A stretch of 64,000 bases of DNA from an uncultured Pelagibacteraceae bacterium. GTDB taxonomy: Bacteria; Pseudomonadota; Alphaproteobacteria; Pelagibacterales; Pelagibacteraceae. Where the stretch lies: NCBI GenBank assembly GCA_902599625.1, contig CACKGF010000002.1, forward strand, positions 241,829 through 305,828, written 5' to 3'. Shown here piece by piece: positions 18,213 to 29,965 of this stretch. The translations under genes and the position numbers were made by a program. Every line of letters starts with the position of its first letter. Position 1 is the stretch's first letter. Under the pieces are notes generated by a model. That model ran no database searches. It was given only the letters and a program-made list of their open reading frames with translations, and was not told where the DNA came from.

Positions 18213-19648
18213 AAACTTAACTTAATACCACCTTGTAAAATATTATCTCCTAAAACTTTGATTTTATTAGGGGGCTTAAAACAATCATTAAATGGATTAG
18301 TTAAACAAAGGTTCCAAACTTTTCCACTAAAACTTTCAAGATTATTATTTAAAAGATTAATTCCGTAATCTTCGTTCTTAATAATCGTTTGTACATAATT
18401 ATATAAAACTAGACCATTATAGTCAGTCTTTTCACTAAACTTTTTTTCTCTATAAAGAATTAGATTGTTTGCCTCAGAACTTTTTATTATTTCAAGAGCA
18501 GTATCAAAATCTGGCTTAAATTTTTGTCTCTCATGAAAAAATTGTTTTAGTGTGCTTTCAGTAAGATGATTTCCTAAATTTATGAATATGAAGAAAAAAA
18601 TTAAGAATCTTCTTAAATTTTTATTCTCTAAATAGAAAATTAAAATGGAAATTAATAATATAATTGGAATTAAAACAAACATTATATATCTGGGAAAAAT
18701 AATTGGTTTTAAAAAGTAACCATAAATCAAAGGAATGAAATACGACAAAAACAACATTATATATAAAAAAATTATTTTTTTATTATTAATAATTTTTTTC
18801 CATAAAAAGAAAGATAAAAAAATTAATATAGCTAAATGAATTATTCCTAATAATCTTGAGCCAAAAAACTTCGAAAAATAAAAATTCGAATAGAATTTTA
18901 GGTCTGGTTGTTTAATCCAATTAATTGTATCTGTAATTAAAGAGACATATTGCAAATAATGAAATAAAAAAAACAAAGTAAAAACAGAAACCAAAATTAA
19001 AGATATATTTATTTTCTGATTCTTTTCATTGAAAAAAAAGAAATCTGCAAATGTAAAACATATTAATGAACCTAAAATAATAATACTAAATGGATGACTA
19101 AAGATAGCCAGGGTTAAAAATAAAGAAAAAAATAAAAAATTTTTTGTAAAAATTTTTGACTCACTTTCACCATAGAGATTAAAGAAGAATATTAAAGCCA
19201 AAGAAATTAAAAAAAAGGTAAAAATATATACCCTCATTTCCTGAGAATATATTATTAAATAGATGTTTAGACTTGTTAAACAAAGCGCAAGTAAAAAACT
19301 TTTATTATTAACGAACCTCTTACACAAAATACCTACTGTAAAAATACTTAAAAAACCAAAGACAGCAGAAAAAATTCTTCCTACGATTGGTTCATAACCT
19401 AAAAATGAATTACAAATTTTTATTAAGTAATAGTATAAAAAAGGGATAGATTCGGTTGACTTTACTCTTAAGAATGTTTCAGAGAATGATAAATTTGGAT
19501 CTGTTACCCAAAAAGAAAAAATTTCATCAAACCAAAGATTATCATAACCAACGTTATAAAATCTAAAAATTACTCCTAATAGAACTATTAGTAGAACAGA
19601 AAAATATATGAAAATATTATTTTCTTGAAACTTTAAAATTTTAAACAT
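18194..19648 (-). CDS. Glycosyltransferase family 39 / ArnT-like membrane mannosyltransferase
   Basis: NLWFDEIFSFWV motif in first loop and ~10 TM segments. Confidence 0.8.
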   Translation of the reverse strand: MFKILKFQENNIFIYFSVLLIVLLGVIFRFYNVGYDNLWFDEIFSFWVTDPNLSFSETFLRVKSTESIPFLYYYLIKICNSFLGYEPIVGRIFSAVFGFLSIFTVGILCKRFVNNKSFLLALCLTSLNIYLIIYSQEMRVYIFTFFLISLALIFFFNLYGESESKIFTKNFLFFSLFLTLAIFSHPFSIIILGSLICFTFADFFFFNEKNQKINISLILVSVFTLFFLFHYLQYVSLITDTINWIKQPDLKFYSNFYFSKFFGSRLLGIIHLAILIFLSFFLWKKIINNKKIIFLYIMLFLSYFIPLIYGYFLKPIIFPRYIMFVLIPIILLISILIFYLENKNLRRFLIFFFIFINLGNHLTESTLKQFFHERQKFKPDFDTALEIIKSSEANNLILYREKKFSEKTDYNGLVLYNYVQTIIKNEDYGINLLNNNLESFSGKVWNLCLTNPFNDCFKPPNKIKVLGDNILQGGIKLSLWEKKE

Positions 19649-19698
19649 ATTTAAAAATAATTAGTTTTAAATTTTTTAAAAATTAAAACTATAATATT

Positions 19699-20358
19699 TT
19701 GACTAAAAATATGTTTTTAACAATTAAAAAAATCCCAAAAAATTTCTGGAGTTCAAAAAAACCCCTAAACTTAAAACCTAGCTCTTTAACAATTTTTTAT
19801 CTCATCCTAGGTTTAACAATATTTGGGTTTGGTGAAGGGTTACTAATTGTATCCTATTCTGGCGCATCACCTTGGAGTGTTCTTGCTCAAGGAATTTCAT
19901 TAAACATTAATTTATCTATAGGAATTGTAACTTTTATCGTAAGTGTCTGCACTCTAAGCTTGTGGTTTTTTCTAAAACAAAAACCAGGTATTGGAACTGT
20001 TTTTAACATCATCATTATAGCTGCAATGATTGATTTAACTATTTTTTTTTTTGTAACTCCAGAAACATACTTCGGAAAATTGCTGATGGCAGTATTTGCA
20101 GTTTTACTAGTTGGTATAGGAAGTGGTTTTTACTTAATTGCAAATTTAGGTCCTGGACCAAGAGACGGATTGATGACAGGAATTCAAAAAATAACTAATT
20201 TTCCAATCGCTGCAGTCAGAGCCGGAATCGAGATAACAGTAGTATCAATTGGTTGGTACTTGGGAGGCACAGTCGGGGTAGGTACTTTATTATTTGCTTT
20301 TGGAATTGGTCCCTCTGTGGCACTTGGTCTATATTTAGTTGGAAAATTCTTTAATTGA
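19699..20358 (+). CDS. YczE/YitT-like integral membrane protein
   Basis: GEGLLIVSYSGASPWSVLAQGIS, GPGPRDGLMTGIQ; TTG start at 19699 or ATG at 19711. Confidence 0.8.
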   Translation: MTKNMFLTIKKIPKNFWSSKKPLNLKPSSLTIFYLILGLTIFGFGEGLLIVSYSGASPWSVLAQGISLNINLSIGIVTFIVSVCTLSLWFFLKQKPGIGTVFNIIIIAAMIDLTIFFFVTPETYFGKLLMAVFAVLLVGIGSGFYLIANLGPGPRDGLMTGIQKITNFPIAAVRAGIEITVVSIGWYLGGTVGVGTLLFAFGIGPSVALGLYLVGKFFN

Positions 20359-20389
20359 TTTTTATCTTAAAAAAAACTATTAATTTTTA

Positions 20390-20848
20390 ATGTCATTAAA
20401 AAATTTTATGATCGAATCTGCAAACATTCTGTTTGATGATAGTAAAAACGATTTGAGAGCTTTACCTAAAACTGTAAGACTTCAAATTTTGCTAGTTTTG
20501 AGTTTCATATGGTCCGTAGTATTTAGTTTATATATTTTTACATACACAACATTTATTTTTGGTTGGGCGGGAGTATTTCTTGCTCACCTAGGACTAATTT
20601 TTGCAGTTTATCATACCTTTAAGCAGTTTCACAAAGCCGAGGAAAAGTCAGCAAGTGTGTTTGAAACTAAAAATTTCAACCCTTTTAAAATTATGGCAAT
20701 AGTTTTTGTTATAGTTTTTATATTTGTTTTTTCAAAGGGTATTGAGGTACTAACAAATACTAACTCTTATAAAATACCTTATGGTGGACCGGATAAATCT
20801 GCCATAGAAAAATGGTTACCATTTACCCAAAAAAAATCAGAAGATTAG
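20390..20848 (+). CDS. Membrane protein of unknown function
   Basis: Intact ORF with TM segments. Confidence 0.6.
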   Translation: MSLKNFMIESANILFDDSKNDLRALPKTVRLQILLVLSFIWSVVFSLYIFTYTTFIFGWAGVFLAHLGLIFAVYHTFKQFHKAEEKSASVFETKNFNPFKIMAIVFVIVFIFVFSKGIEVLTNTNSYKIPYGGPDKSAIEKWLPFTQKKSED

Positions 20849-20887
20849 ACATATATTTTAAGTGTAGAATCAGCTATATTTAAATCA

Positions 20888-21271
20888 ATGAAAAATCTTG
20901 TCAAAAATTTGCAGCTTCTTTTATTGGGAATAATTTTACTTAGTACAATCATCGCGGTGGTACTTGAAATAAGAACAATGTTCTTAAATCAAACTGTTAC
21001 ATTAGCTGATTTATTATTAATGTTTCTATACTTAGAGGTTATGGCCATGGTAAGAGTTTTCTGGGAAGAACAATCAATTAGTATTTCTCTTCCTTTGTTA
21101 ATTGCAATTACTGCACTAAGCAGATTTATAATTTTGCAGGGAAAACAGATGGATGCTTCTCAACTTCTTTACGAATCAATAGCAATTGTTTTAATTGCTC
21201 TCGCTATAGTGGTACTAAGACTTAGACATAGTGATAAATTGGGCTTATCAAAAAAGAGAAAAAGAAAATAA
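20888..21271 (+). CDS. PsiE-like phosphate-starvation-inducible membrane protein
   Basis: Four-TM topology with LLMFLYLEVMAMVRVFW and ALSRFIIL segments. Confidence 0.7.
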   Translation: MKNLVKNLQLLLLGIILLSTIIAVVLEIRTMFLNQTVTLADLLLMFLYLEVMAMVRVFWEEQSISISLPLLIAITALSRFIILQGKQMDASQLLYESIAIVLIALAIVVLRLRHSDKLGLSKKRKRK

Positions 21272-21398
21272 AATATTTAATACAACCTAATCAATTGTTA
21301 TAATTTGAATATGTGGTTTATCAGAATCAGGCTACATAAATTTGTAAGATTAACTTTTCATCCACCATGAATAAAGTAAAGTTTAAAAAATTAAGACA

Positions 21399-21430
21399 AA
21401 AAAAAACCCTCTTTCGAGGGTTTTTTTTTT
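21399..21430. terminator. Bidirectional rho-independent terminator downstream of groEL
   Basis: AAAAAAACCCTC-TTTC-GAGGGTTTTTTTTTT. Confidence 0.92.
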
Positions 21431-21447
21431 AATTACTTAAAGTGGAT

Positions 21448-23103
<1,656 letters not shown>

Positions 23104-23122
23104 TTACTCCTTATATTAAAAA

Positions 23123-23416
23123 TTATTTTCCTGTTGATATTCCCATTATGTCAGATTCTTTCATAATGCTGTATTCTTTTCCACCAATTTTAACTTCAGT
23201 GCCTGACCATTTGCCGAATAATACTTTGTCACCAACTTTGACATCCATTGGAATGATTTTACCATCTTCAGTTCTGGCTCCACCACCAACTGCAACGACC
23301 TTTCCTTCTTGAGGTTTTTCTTGAGCTGTATCCGGTATTATTATCCCACCAGCAGTTTTCTCACTGCTGTCCAAAACTTCTATTAAAACTCTATCATGTA
23401 ACGGTTTAAACTTCAT
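23123..23416 (-). CDS. groS: Co-chaperonin GroES
   Basis: [44 protein letters not shown]; trimmed from ORF-track start 23443 to canonical Met. Confidence 0.97.
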   Translation of the reverse strand: MKFKPLHDRVLIEVLDSSEKTAGGIIIPDTAQEKPQEGKVVAVGGGARTEDGKIIPMDVKVGDKVLFGKWSGTEVKIGGKEYSIMKESDIMGISTGK

Positions 23417-23441
23417 AAAAACTCCTTTAAATATGAAGTTC

Positions 23442-23470
23442 ATATAAAGACCAAAAGATAAATTTTCAAG
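23442..23470 (-). promoter_or_regulatory. Putative RpoH promoter of groESL
   Basis: Reverse strand CTTGAAAA...TTTATAT with CTTG-N18-TTTATAT spacing, similar to the hsp20 site. Confidence 0.5.
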
Positions 23471-23539
23471 ACAAAGGATAAAATATATATTCTAAAAAAA
23501 ACCAAGAAATATGCACATTTTTGAGTTATATCATAAAAA

Positions 23540-24355
23540 ATGACTTCAAATTTAGATGAAAAAGGATTTAGATCAATCGTTGGGAAATACGATGTGTTTT
23601 TTATAGATATTTGGGGAGTTTTACATAACGGTCTAAATCTATTTCAAAATTCGGTTGAAGTTCTTGAAAAGTTAGAAAAAAATAAAAAGCAATATGTATT
23701 GCTAACGAACGCACCAAGACCAAATCTTACTGTAATTGAATATTTGAAAAAAATGGGTTTAGATGAAAAAAAAGCTCAACAAGTTTATACATCTGGCCAA
23801 GCTGCTTTAGATCATCTCAAAACCATGAATTCCAAAAGGTTTTTTCATATAGGTCCGCCAAGAGATTTTGATTTATTCAAAACATTTGAAAATCAAAAAG
23901 TTGAAAAGATAGACAGCTGCGATTTTTTGTTATGTACTGGATTATTTAATGACCATGAATCAGATTTAAAATTTTATGAAAAATTACTTCTAAACCACCT
24001 TGAAAAAAAAATGATTTGCACTAACCCAGATCTTATTGTTGATCGAGGTGAAGAAAGAGAATTTTGTGCAGGAACAGTTGCGAAAATTTTTGAAAAGTTA
24101 GGCGGTGAAGTTAAATATTTTGGCAAACCTTACCCAGAAGTCTATGCAAAAGCATTTAACACGCTAAAAGGCAAAAAGGTGATTTGTATAGGTGATAATC
24201 TAAATACTGATATCAAAGGTGCAAATATACAAAATTTTGACTCTCTTCTAATAAATAACGGAATTCATAAAAGTGAAATAAGTAACGGTATTAAAGAATT
24301 AACAAAAAAGTATAATGTTAATGTAGACTATACTCAAACAGAACTTAAATGGTAA
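23540..24355 (+). CDS. TIGR01459-family HAD-superfamily hydrolase
   Basis: DIWGVLHNG, LLTNAPRP, GDNLNTDIKGA. Confidence 0.88.
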   Translation: MTSNLDEKGFRSIVGKYDVFFIDIWGVLHNGLNLFQNSVEVLEKLEKNKKQYVLLTNAPRPNLTVIEYLKKMGLDEKKAQQVYTSGQAALDHLKTMNSKRFFHIGPPRDFDLFKTFENQKVEKIDSCDFLLCTGLFNDHESDLKFYEKLLLNHLEKKMICTNPDLIVDRGEEREFCAGTVAKIFEKLGGEVKYFGKPYPEVYAKAFNTLKGKKVICIGDNLNTDIKGANIQNFDSLLINNGIHKSEISNGIKELTKKYNVNVDYTQTELKW

Positions 24356-25284
24356 ATAATTTTAAAATTTATAAAAACTTTAATTTGTCCAAAAAAGACA
24401 AAGGAGCAATTATTTTAATCGGAAACTTTGACGGTCTTCATCTGGGGCATCAAAAATTATTTAATAAAGCGAAAAGTTTTAAAAAAAAATTCAAATTAAG
24501 AATAGGAGTAATTACTTTTGACCCTATACCAAAGATGTTTTTTAAAAAACTTCATAATTATAGACTTTCAAATTTTGATCAAAAAATTCAACTTTTAAAA
24601 AAAAATTATGTAAATTTTGTCGTAAATCAAAAATTTAATATAAAATTTTCAAAAATAAGTTGTTATGATTTTATAAAAAAAATTTTATTTAACAAGATTA
24701 AGCCAAAATATATTTTTGTTTCTGACAATTTTAGATTTGGTTATAAACGGGCTGGTGATATAAAACTTCTAAAGTCATTGGAAAAAAATTATGACTACGA
24801 AATTATTAATCCATCTCCTCTAAAAAGTAAAAAATTTGTAATCTCATCGACTTTGATTAGAAAAAATCTTGAAATGGGAAATTTAAAAAAAGTAAAAAAA
24901 TTTTTAGGGAGGAATTGGTGCATAGAGGGCAGAGTTGAGAAAGGGAGACAGATTGGTAAAAAAATTGGATTTCCAACATGCAATATTGATATAAAGAATT
25001 ATAAAATTCCGAAAATTGGTGTTTATGCAGTAAAAGTATCCTCTAAAAATAAAAGAAAATTAAATGGTATTGCAAATATTGGATACAGACCAACATTTAA
25101 CCAAAAAAAATTAGTTTTAGAAGTAAATATATTTAATTTTTCTGGAAATCTTTATAATAAAAATTTATCAATAGAATTTATAAAATTTATAAGAGGTGAG
25201 AAAAAATTTAATGGATTACCTAACTTGAAAAAACAAATTAAAATAGATTGTAAAAAAGCAAAGGCAATATTATCGAATGAGTAA
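24349..25284 (+). CDS. ribF: Bifunctional riboflavin kinase / FAD synthetase
   Basis: IGNFDGLHLGHQKL, SSTLIRKNLEMG, GRQIGKKIGFPTCNI. Confidence 0.95.
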   Translation: MVNNFKIYKNFNLSKKDKGAIILIGNFDGLHLGHQKLFNKAKSFKKKFKLRIGVITFDPIPKMFFKKLHNYRLSNFDQKIQLLKKNYVNFVVNQKFNIKFSKISCYDFIKKILFNKIKPKYIFVSDNFRFGYKRAGDIKLLKSLEKNYDYEIINPSPLKSKKFVISSTLIRKNLEMGNLKKVKKFLGRNWCIEGRVEKGRQIGKKIGFPTCNIDIKNYKIPKIGVYAVKVSSKNKRKLNGIANIGYRPTFNQKKLVLEVNIFNFSGNLYNKNLSIEFIKFIRGEKKFNGLPNLKKQIKIDCKKAKAILSNE

Positions 25285-28018
25285 AAGTTCCGTAAATCTT
25301 CCAAAAACATCATTTTCAATGAGAGCTAATCTTCCTTTAAAGGAACCTGATCTAATTGATTATTGGAACAAAATATCACTTTATGAAAAGCTTAGAGCAA
25401 ACAGTAAAGGAAATGAAAAATTTGTTTTACATGATGGTCCACCTTATGCAAATGGAAATATACACATGGGAACTGCTTTAAATAAAATTTTAAAAGATAT
25501 TGTTACAAAGTTTCATCAAATGAATGGAAAAGACTCTGTATATGTTCCAGGATGGGATTGCCATGGCTTACCAATTGAATGGAAAATTGAAGAACAGTAT
25601 AAAAAAAATAAAAAAAATAAGAATGATGTTCCAATAGTTGAATTTAGAAAAGAATGCAGAGATTTTGCAAATAAATGGATCGATGTCCATAAAAAACAAT
25701 TTCAAAGATTAGGAGTTATAGGAGATTGGAAAGATTATTATTCAACAATGAGTTTCAAAGCTGAAGCTCAGATTGTTAGGGAGTTAGCGAAATTTCTAAA
25801 AGAGGGAAGCTTATACAAAGGTTATAAACCCGTCTTATGGTCCACTGTTGAAAAAACTGCCCTAGCTGATGCTGAGGTAGAGTATATGGATCATATTTCT
25901 GATACTATTTACACTTCATTTCCAATTAAGAAAACTTCAAACAAAAATCTTGAAGGTTGTGAAATTATCATTTGGACTACAACACCATGGACTATACCAG
26001 CTAATAAAGCGCTAGCTTATAATAAAGATATAAATTACCAAATAATTAAGATTGGCGATGATGGTGACTTCAAAAATAAAAAAATTGTTATAGCTAATGA
26101 TTTATTAGACTCAGTTTTGAAGGAATGTGATATTAGAAAATTTGAGAAACTTGACAAGTTACCAGGTAAAGAATTTAAAAATATAATCTGTAGCCACCCT
26201 TTGGAAAAAGAAGGTTACACTTACGATATTCCAATGTTAGAAGCAAATTTTGTTACAACAGAGCAAGGTTCCGGAATAGTTCATTGCGCACCAAGTCATG
26301 GACCTGACGATTTTAACTTATGCATTAATAATGGAATTCAAGCAATTGAAACAGTGGATGATGACGGAAAATATACTAAAAACATTTTAAATTTCGAGGG
26401 AATACATGTTTTCAAAGCCAATCCCATCGTAATTGAAAGTTTAAAAAAAAATAAAAGATTGCTTTTTAATGGGAAATTAAACCATACTTACCCCCATTCT
26501 TGGAGATCAAAAGCACCATTAATTCACAGAGCAACTCCCCAGTGGTTTATATCTATGGAAAGTCATGGACTTAGAAAAAAAGCATTAATTGCAATTGATA
26601 AAACTGAATTTTATCCAAACAAAGGTAAGGAGCGACTTAAATCAATGATTGAAACTAGACCAGATTGGTGTGTTTCAAGACAGAGAGTTTGGGGAGTTCC
26701 ATTGCCTATATTTATTTCAAAGAAGGATGAGAAAGTTTTAATTGACGAGGAAGTCTTTAACAATATTGCTAATATTTTTGAGAAAGAAGGTTCAGATTGT
26801 TGGTTTGAAAATAATAAACAAAAGTTTCTTGGAAAGAAGTACAATGAAAATGATTTTTACCAGACCACTGATATAGTAGAAGTTTGGTTTGACAGTGGTT
26901 CCACCCACTCTTTTGTTTTGGAAAAAAGAGATGATTTAAAATGGCCAGCGTCTCTTTATCTTGAAGGATCTGATCAGCATAGAGGCTGGTTCCACTCGTC
27001 TCTTTTAGAGTCTTGCGGCACGAGAGGTGAGGCACCTTTCGAGGCTATTTTATCACACGGTTTCGTTGTAGATGGAAAAGGTTTAAAAATGTCGAAATCA
27101 CTAGGAAATGTAATTTCTCCAGAGGAAATTTTAAAGAAATATGGCGCAGATATATTAAGGATTTGGGTTGCTGCATCAAATTATGCTGAGGACTTAAGGA
27201 TAGATCATAAAATTTTAGAACAGCATGCAGATGCTTACAGAAAACTAAGAAATACATTTAGATATTTATTAGGAAATTTGAACGATGAACTTAAAGAAAT
27301 CGATTTAACAAAAATCAAAGTTAATACATTACCAGAACTTGAACAATTAATGCTCCATAAATTATATAATCTGAATGAAAGCTTTATGAAACATTTTAAT
27401 TCCTATAATATCCATTTAATTTACAAAGAGCTACTTAACTTTTGTACTGTTGACCTTTCATCATTTTATTTTGATATTAGAAAAGATACTTTGTATTGTG
27501 ATGAAAAAAATTCAAAGAAAAGAAAGGACTGCCAATTATTACTTAATATTATCCTGGATAGTTTATTAAGGTGGTTTGCACCGATACTTTCTTTTACCAC
27601 AGAAGAAATATTTAAGTTAGTAAATAAAAATAATAGTGAAAAAAGTATTCATCTAAAAAAAATGAATGTATTTCCAAAGACATGGAATAATATCGGTCTA
27701 GAACAAAATTGGAAAAAGATAGTTGATATAAGAAATGCGGCAAACTCAAGTATTGAAGCCTTGAGGGCTGAAAAAATTATAGGATCTAGCTTAGAAGCAG
27801 TTATAGTAATAGAATTGGATGAGGAAAATTATAATCTGGGGAAAAATTATGATTTTTCAGAAATATGTATTACTTCATCAGCAGAAATAGTTAATACAAA
27901 AAAAAAAGAAAACTCAATTAAAGTTAATACTATTAAAGCAGAGGGACAAAAATGTCCGGTTTGTTGGAAAATTAACAAAAATGGATGTGGAAGACATTCA
28001 TGTTCTAATAAAAATTAA
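25277..28018 (+). CDS. ileS: Isoleucyl-tRNA synthetase
   Basis: HDGPPYANGNIHMGTALNK, GWDCHGLPIE, KMSKSLGN, C-terminal CPVCW zinc motif. Confidence 0.98.
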   Translation: MSKSSVNLPKTSFSMRANLPLKEPDLIDYWNKISLYEKLRANSKGNEKFVLHDGPPYANGNIHMGTALNKILKDIVTKFHQMNGKDSVYVPGWDCHGLPIEWKIEEQYKKNKKNKNDVPIVEFRKECRDFANKWIDVHKKQFQRLGVIGDWKDYYSTMSFKAEAQIVRELAKFLKEGSLYKGYKPVLWSTVEKTALADAEVEYMDHISDTIYTSFPIKKTSNKNLEGCEIIIWTTTPWTIPANKALAYNKDINYQIIKIGDDGDFKNKKIVIANDLLDSVLKECDIRKFEKLDKLPGKEFKNIICSHPLEKEGYTYDIPMLEANFVTTEQGSGIVHCAPSHGPDDFNLCINNGIQAIETVDDDGKYTKNILNFEGIHVFKANPIVIESLKKNKRLLFNGKLNHTYPHSWRSKAPLIHRATPQWFISMESHGLRKKALIAIDKTEFYPNKGKERLKSMIETRPDWCVSRQRVWGVPLPIFISKKDEKVLIDEEVFNNIANIFEKEGSDCWFENNKQKFLGKKYNENDFYQTTDIVEVWFDSGSTHSFVLEKRDDLKWPASLYLEGSDQHRGWFHSSLLESCGTRGEAPFEAILSHGFVVDGKGLKMSKSLGNVISPEEILKKYGADILRIWVAASNYAEDLRIDHKILEQHADAYRKLRNTFRYLLGNLNDELKEIDLTKIKVNTLPELEQLMLHKLYNLNESFMKHFNSYNIHLIYKELLNFCTVDLSSFYFDIRKDTLYCDEKNSKKRKDCQLLLNIILDSLLRWFAPILSFTTEEIFKLVNKNNSEKSIHLKKMNVFPKTWNNIGLEQNWKKIVDIRNAANSSIEALRAEKIIGSSLEAVIVIELDEENYNLGKNYDFSEICITSSAEIVNTKKKENSIKVNTIKAEGQKCPVCWKINKNGCGRHSCSNKN

Positions 28019-28020
28019 AG

Positions 28021-28497
28021 GTGTATAAATTTTTATTTAACTCAGTATTTGTTCTTATTCTTTTTTGTATAGATAGATTTTCTAAAATTTATATTATTGA
28101 ACTTGCTGAAAAAACTAATATTTCAGAAATATATTTAACTTCGTTTTTAAACTCATATTTGGTTTGGAACACAGGAATTGCTTTTGGATTATTTTCATTT
28201 TCAAATGTGTTCACCTATAATTTATTTACAGCACTTATCGTATTAATAAATTTAATTATTATTTATTTAGTAATTATTACTAAAGATTTCAGAAAATATT
28301 TTTTTTTATTTATTCTGGGAGGGTCTTTTGGAAACCTTTTTGATAGGCTTTACTATGGGTCAGTGCCTGATTTTATTGATTTCCACATAGGAAATTTTCA
28401 CTGGTTTGTATTTAATATAGCTGATATCTTTATAACCGTTGGAGTTATTTGCCTTATTTTAGCTGAACTGTTGTATAAAAAAGAGGTCAATGAATAA
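28021..28497 (+). CDS. lspA: Lipoprotein signal peptidase
   Basis: WNTGIAFGLF, GGSFGNLFDRL, VPDFIDF, FNIADI; GTG start. Confidence 0.95.
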   Translation: MYKFLFNSVFVLILFCIDRFSKIYIIELAEKTNISEIYLTSFLNSYLVWNTGIAFGLFSFSNVFTYNLFTALIVLINLIIIYLVIITKDFRKYFFLFILGGSFGNLFDRLYYGSVPDFIDFHIGNFHWFVFNIADIFITVGVICLILAELLYKKEVNE

Positions 28498-28804
28498 AAA
28501 TTTTTTATTAATTATTTTGCTATTTTTTCTTTGTTCATGTCAAGGAGTTAAAGATGCATTAAGTGGAAAGAAATATGAAAATAGTGATGAGTTTCTTGTA
28601 ATAAAAAAAAATCCTTTAGTTCTTCCCCCAAATTTTAATGATCTTCCCACTCCAAAGGATGTTGCTGACACTACCCAATTTGAAAATTTAGAAAATGAAA
28701 TTGAAGATTTATTAAGCTCAATTAAAGAAAACAATAAAGAGGCAGTAGAATCGTCTTCCTCAGGTGATACAGAAAGTTTTGTTTTAGAAAAAATACAAGA
28801 TTAA
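28490..28804 (+). CDS. DUF3035 lipoprotein
   Basis: FLCSC lipobox, DEFLVIKKNPLVLPPNFNDLPTP motif. Confidence 0.85.
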   Translation: MNKNFLLIILLFFLCSCQGVKDALSGKKYENSDEFLVIKKNPLVLPPNFNDLPTPKDVADTTQFENLENEIEDLLSSIKENNKEAVESSSSGDTESFVLEKIQD

Positions 28805-29964
28805 TGTTTTCTAAAAAGATAAAGATAACCTGTTTTGATTTAAAAAAAAAAAACAATAGAAGGATAAAAGGACTATTCTCTGAAATTTTACAAAAAAAAG
28901 ATCCCAATTATAAAGTCATCGATACCTTTTCAAATAACTATCATTTTTCCTATAATAAAAAAAAAATTTCCAAATTTAAAAAATACAAAACAATAAGTAT
29001 TTTTGGGTTAGGTGGATCATCTTTATGTATAAAAGCTATTTATAATTTTCTGAGATTAAAGATTAAAAAAAAAGTTTTTTTTTACGATAATCTTAATGTT
29101 TCAGTTCCAAAAATAGCTAAAAATAAAAACCTAGATATTGTCATTTCAAAATCCGGTTCAACCCTCGAGACAATTGTTAATGAGAATATTTTCTCTAAGA
29201 GTAAAAAATTATTTATAACAGAAAATAAAAAAAGTTATTTAATGAACTTAGCTTTAAAACTGAAATCAGAAATAATTGAGCATCGAAATTTTGTTGGTGG
29301 AAGATATTCTGCTTTATCTGAAGTTGGAATGTTGCCAGCTGAACTTTTAGGTTTAAAAAGTGAAAAATTTAAAAAATTTGACGATCTAATAAAAGATAAA
29401 AGCTTTACAAACACATTGATTAATAATGTCGATATGATGTATAAGTTTTATTTATCAGGAAAAACAAATTCTGTAATACTAAATTTTGATGAAAGCTTAA
29501 TAAGTTTACTTGAGTGGTATCAGCAACTATTATCAGAAAGTTTGGGTAAAAAAGGAAAAGGTTTTTTTCCAATTATTTCAAACTTACCCAAAGATAATCA
29601 TAGCTTAATGCAACTATATCTAGATGGAAATAAAAATAATTTTTTTACAATATTTGATTTTACCGATCATAAGGCACCAAAAATTAACAATAAAAATTTA
29701 CTCTCAGGTTATAACTTTTTAAGAAACAAAAGTATAAAATCAGTAATGATTGCACAAAAGGATGCAGTAAAAAAAGTTTTTAAAAAGCAAGGTCTAAAGT
29801 TTAGAAACTTTGAAATACAGAATAAAGACGAGGAAAGTTTGGGAATTATCTTTACGTATTTTATGCTTGAAACAATATTATTAGGAAAATTGATGAAATT
29901 AAATCCCTTTGATCAGCCTGCTGTCGAGTCGATTAAAAAAGAAACAAAAAAAATACTTAGTTAG
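28804..29964 (+). CDS. pgi: Glucose-6-phosphate isomerase (short form)
   Basis: IFGLGGSSLCIKAI, SKSGSTLETIVNENIF, NPFDQPAVESIK. Confidence 0.85.
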   Translation: MFSKKIKITCFDLKKKNNRRIKGLFSEILQKKDPNYKVIDTFSNNYHFSYNKKKISKFKKYKTISIFGLGGSSLCIKAIYNFLRLKIKKKVFFYDNLNVSVPKIAKNKNLDIVISKSGSTLETIVNENIFSKSKKLFITENKKSYLMNLALKLKSEIIEHRNFVGGRYSALSEVGMLPAELLGLKSEKFKKFDDLIKDKSFTNTLINNVDMMYKFYLSGKTNSVILNFDESLISLLEWYQQLLSESLGKKGKGFFPIISNLPKDNHSLMQLYLDGNKNNFFTIFDFTDHKAPKINNKNLLSGYNFLRNKSIKSVMIAQKDAVKKVFKKQGLKFRNFEIQNKDEESLGIIFTYFMLETILLGKLMKLNPFDQPAVESIKKETKKILS

Positions 29965-29965
29965 A

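Noticed and set aside
26769-27035. 88-aa minus-strand ORF
   Set aside because: Antisense to ileS
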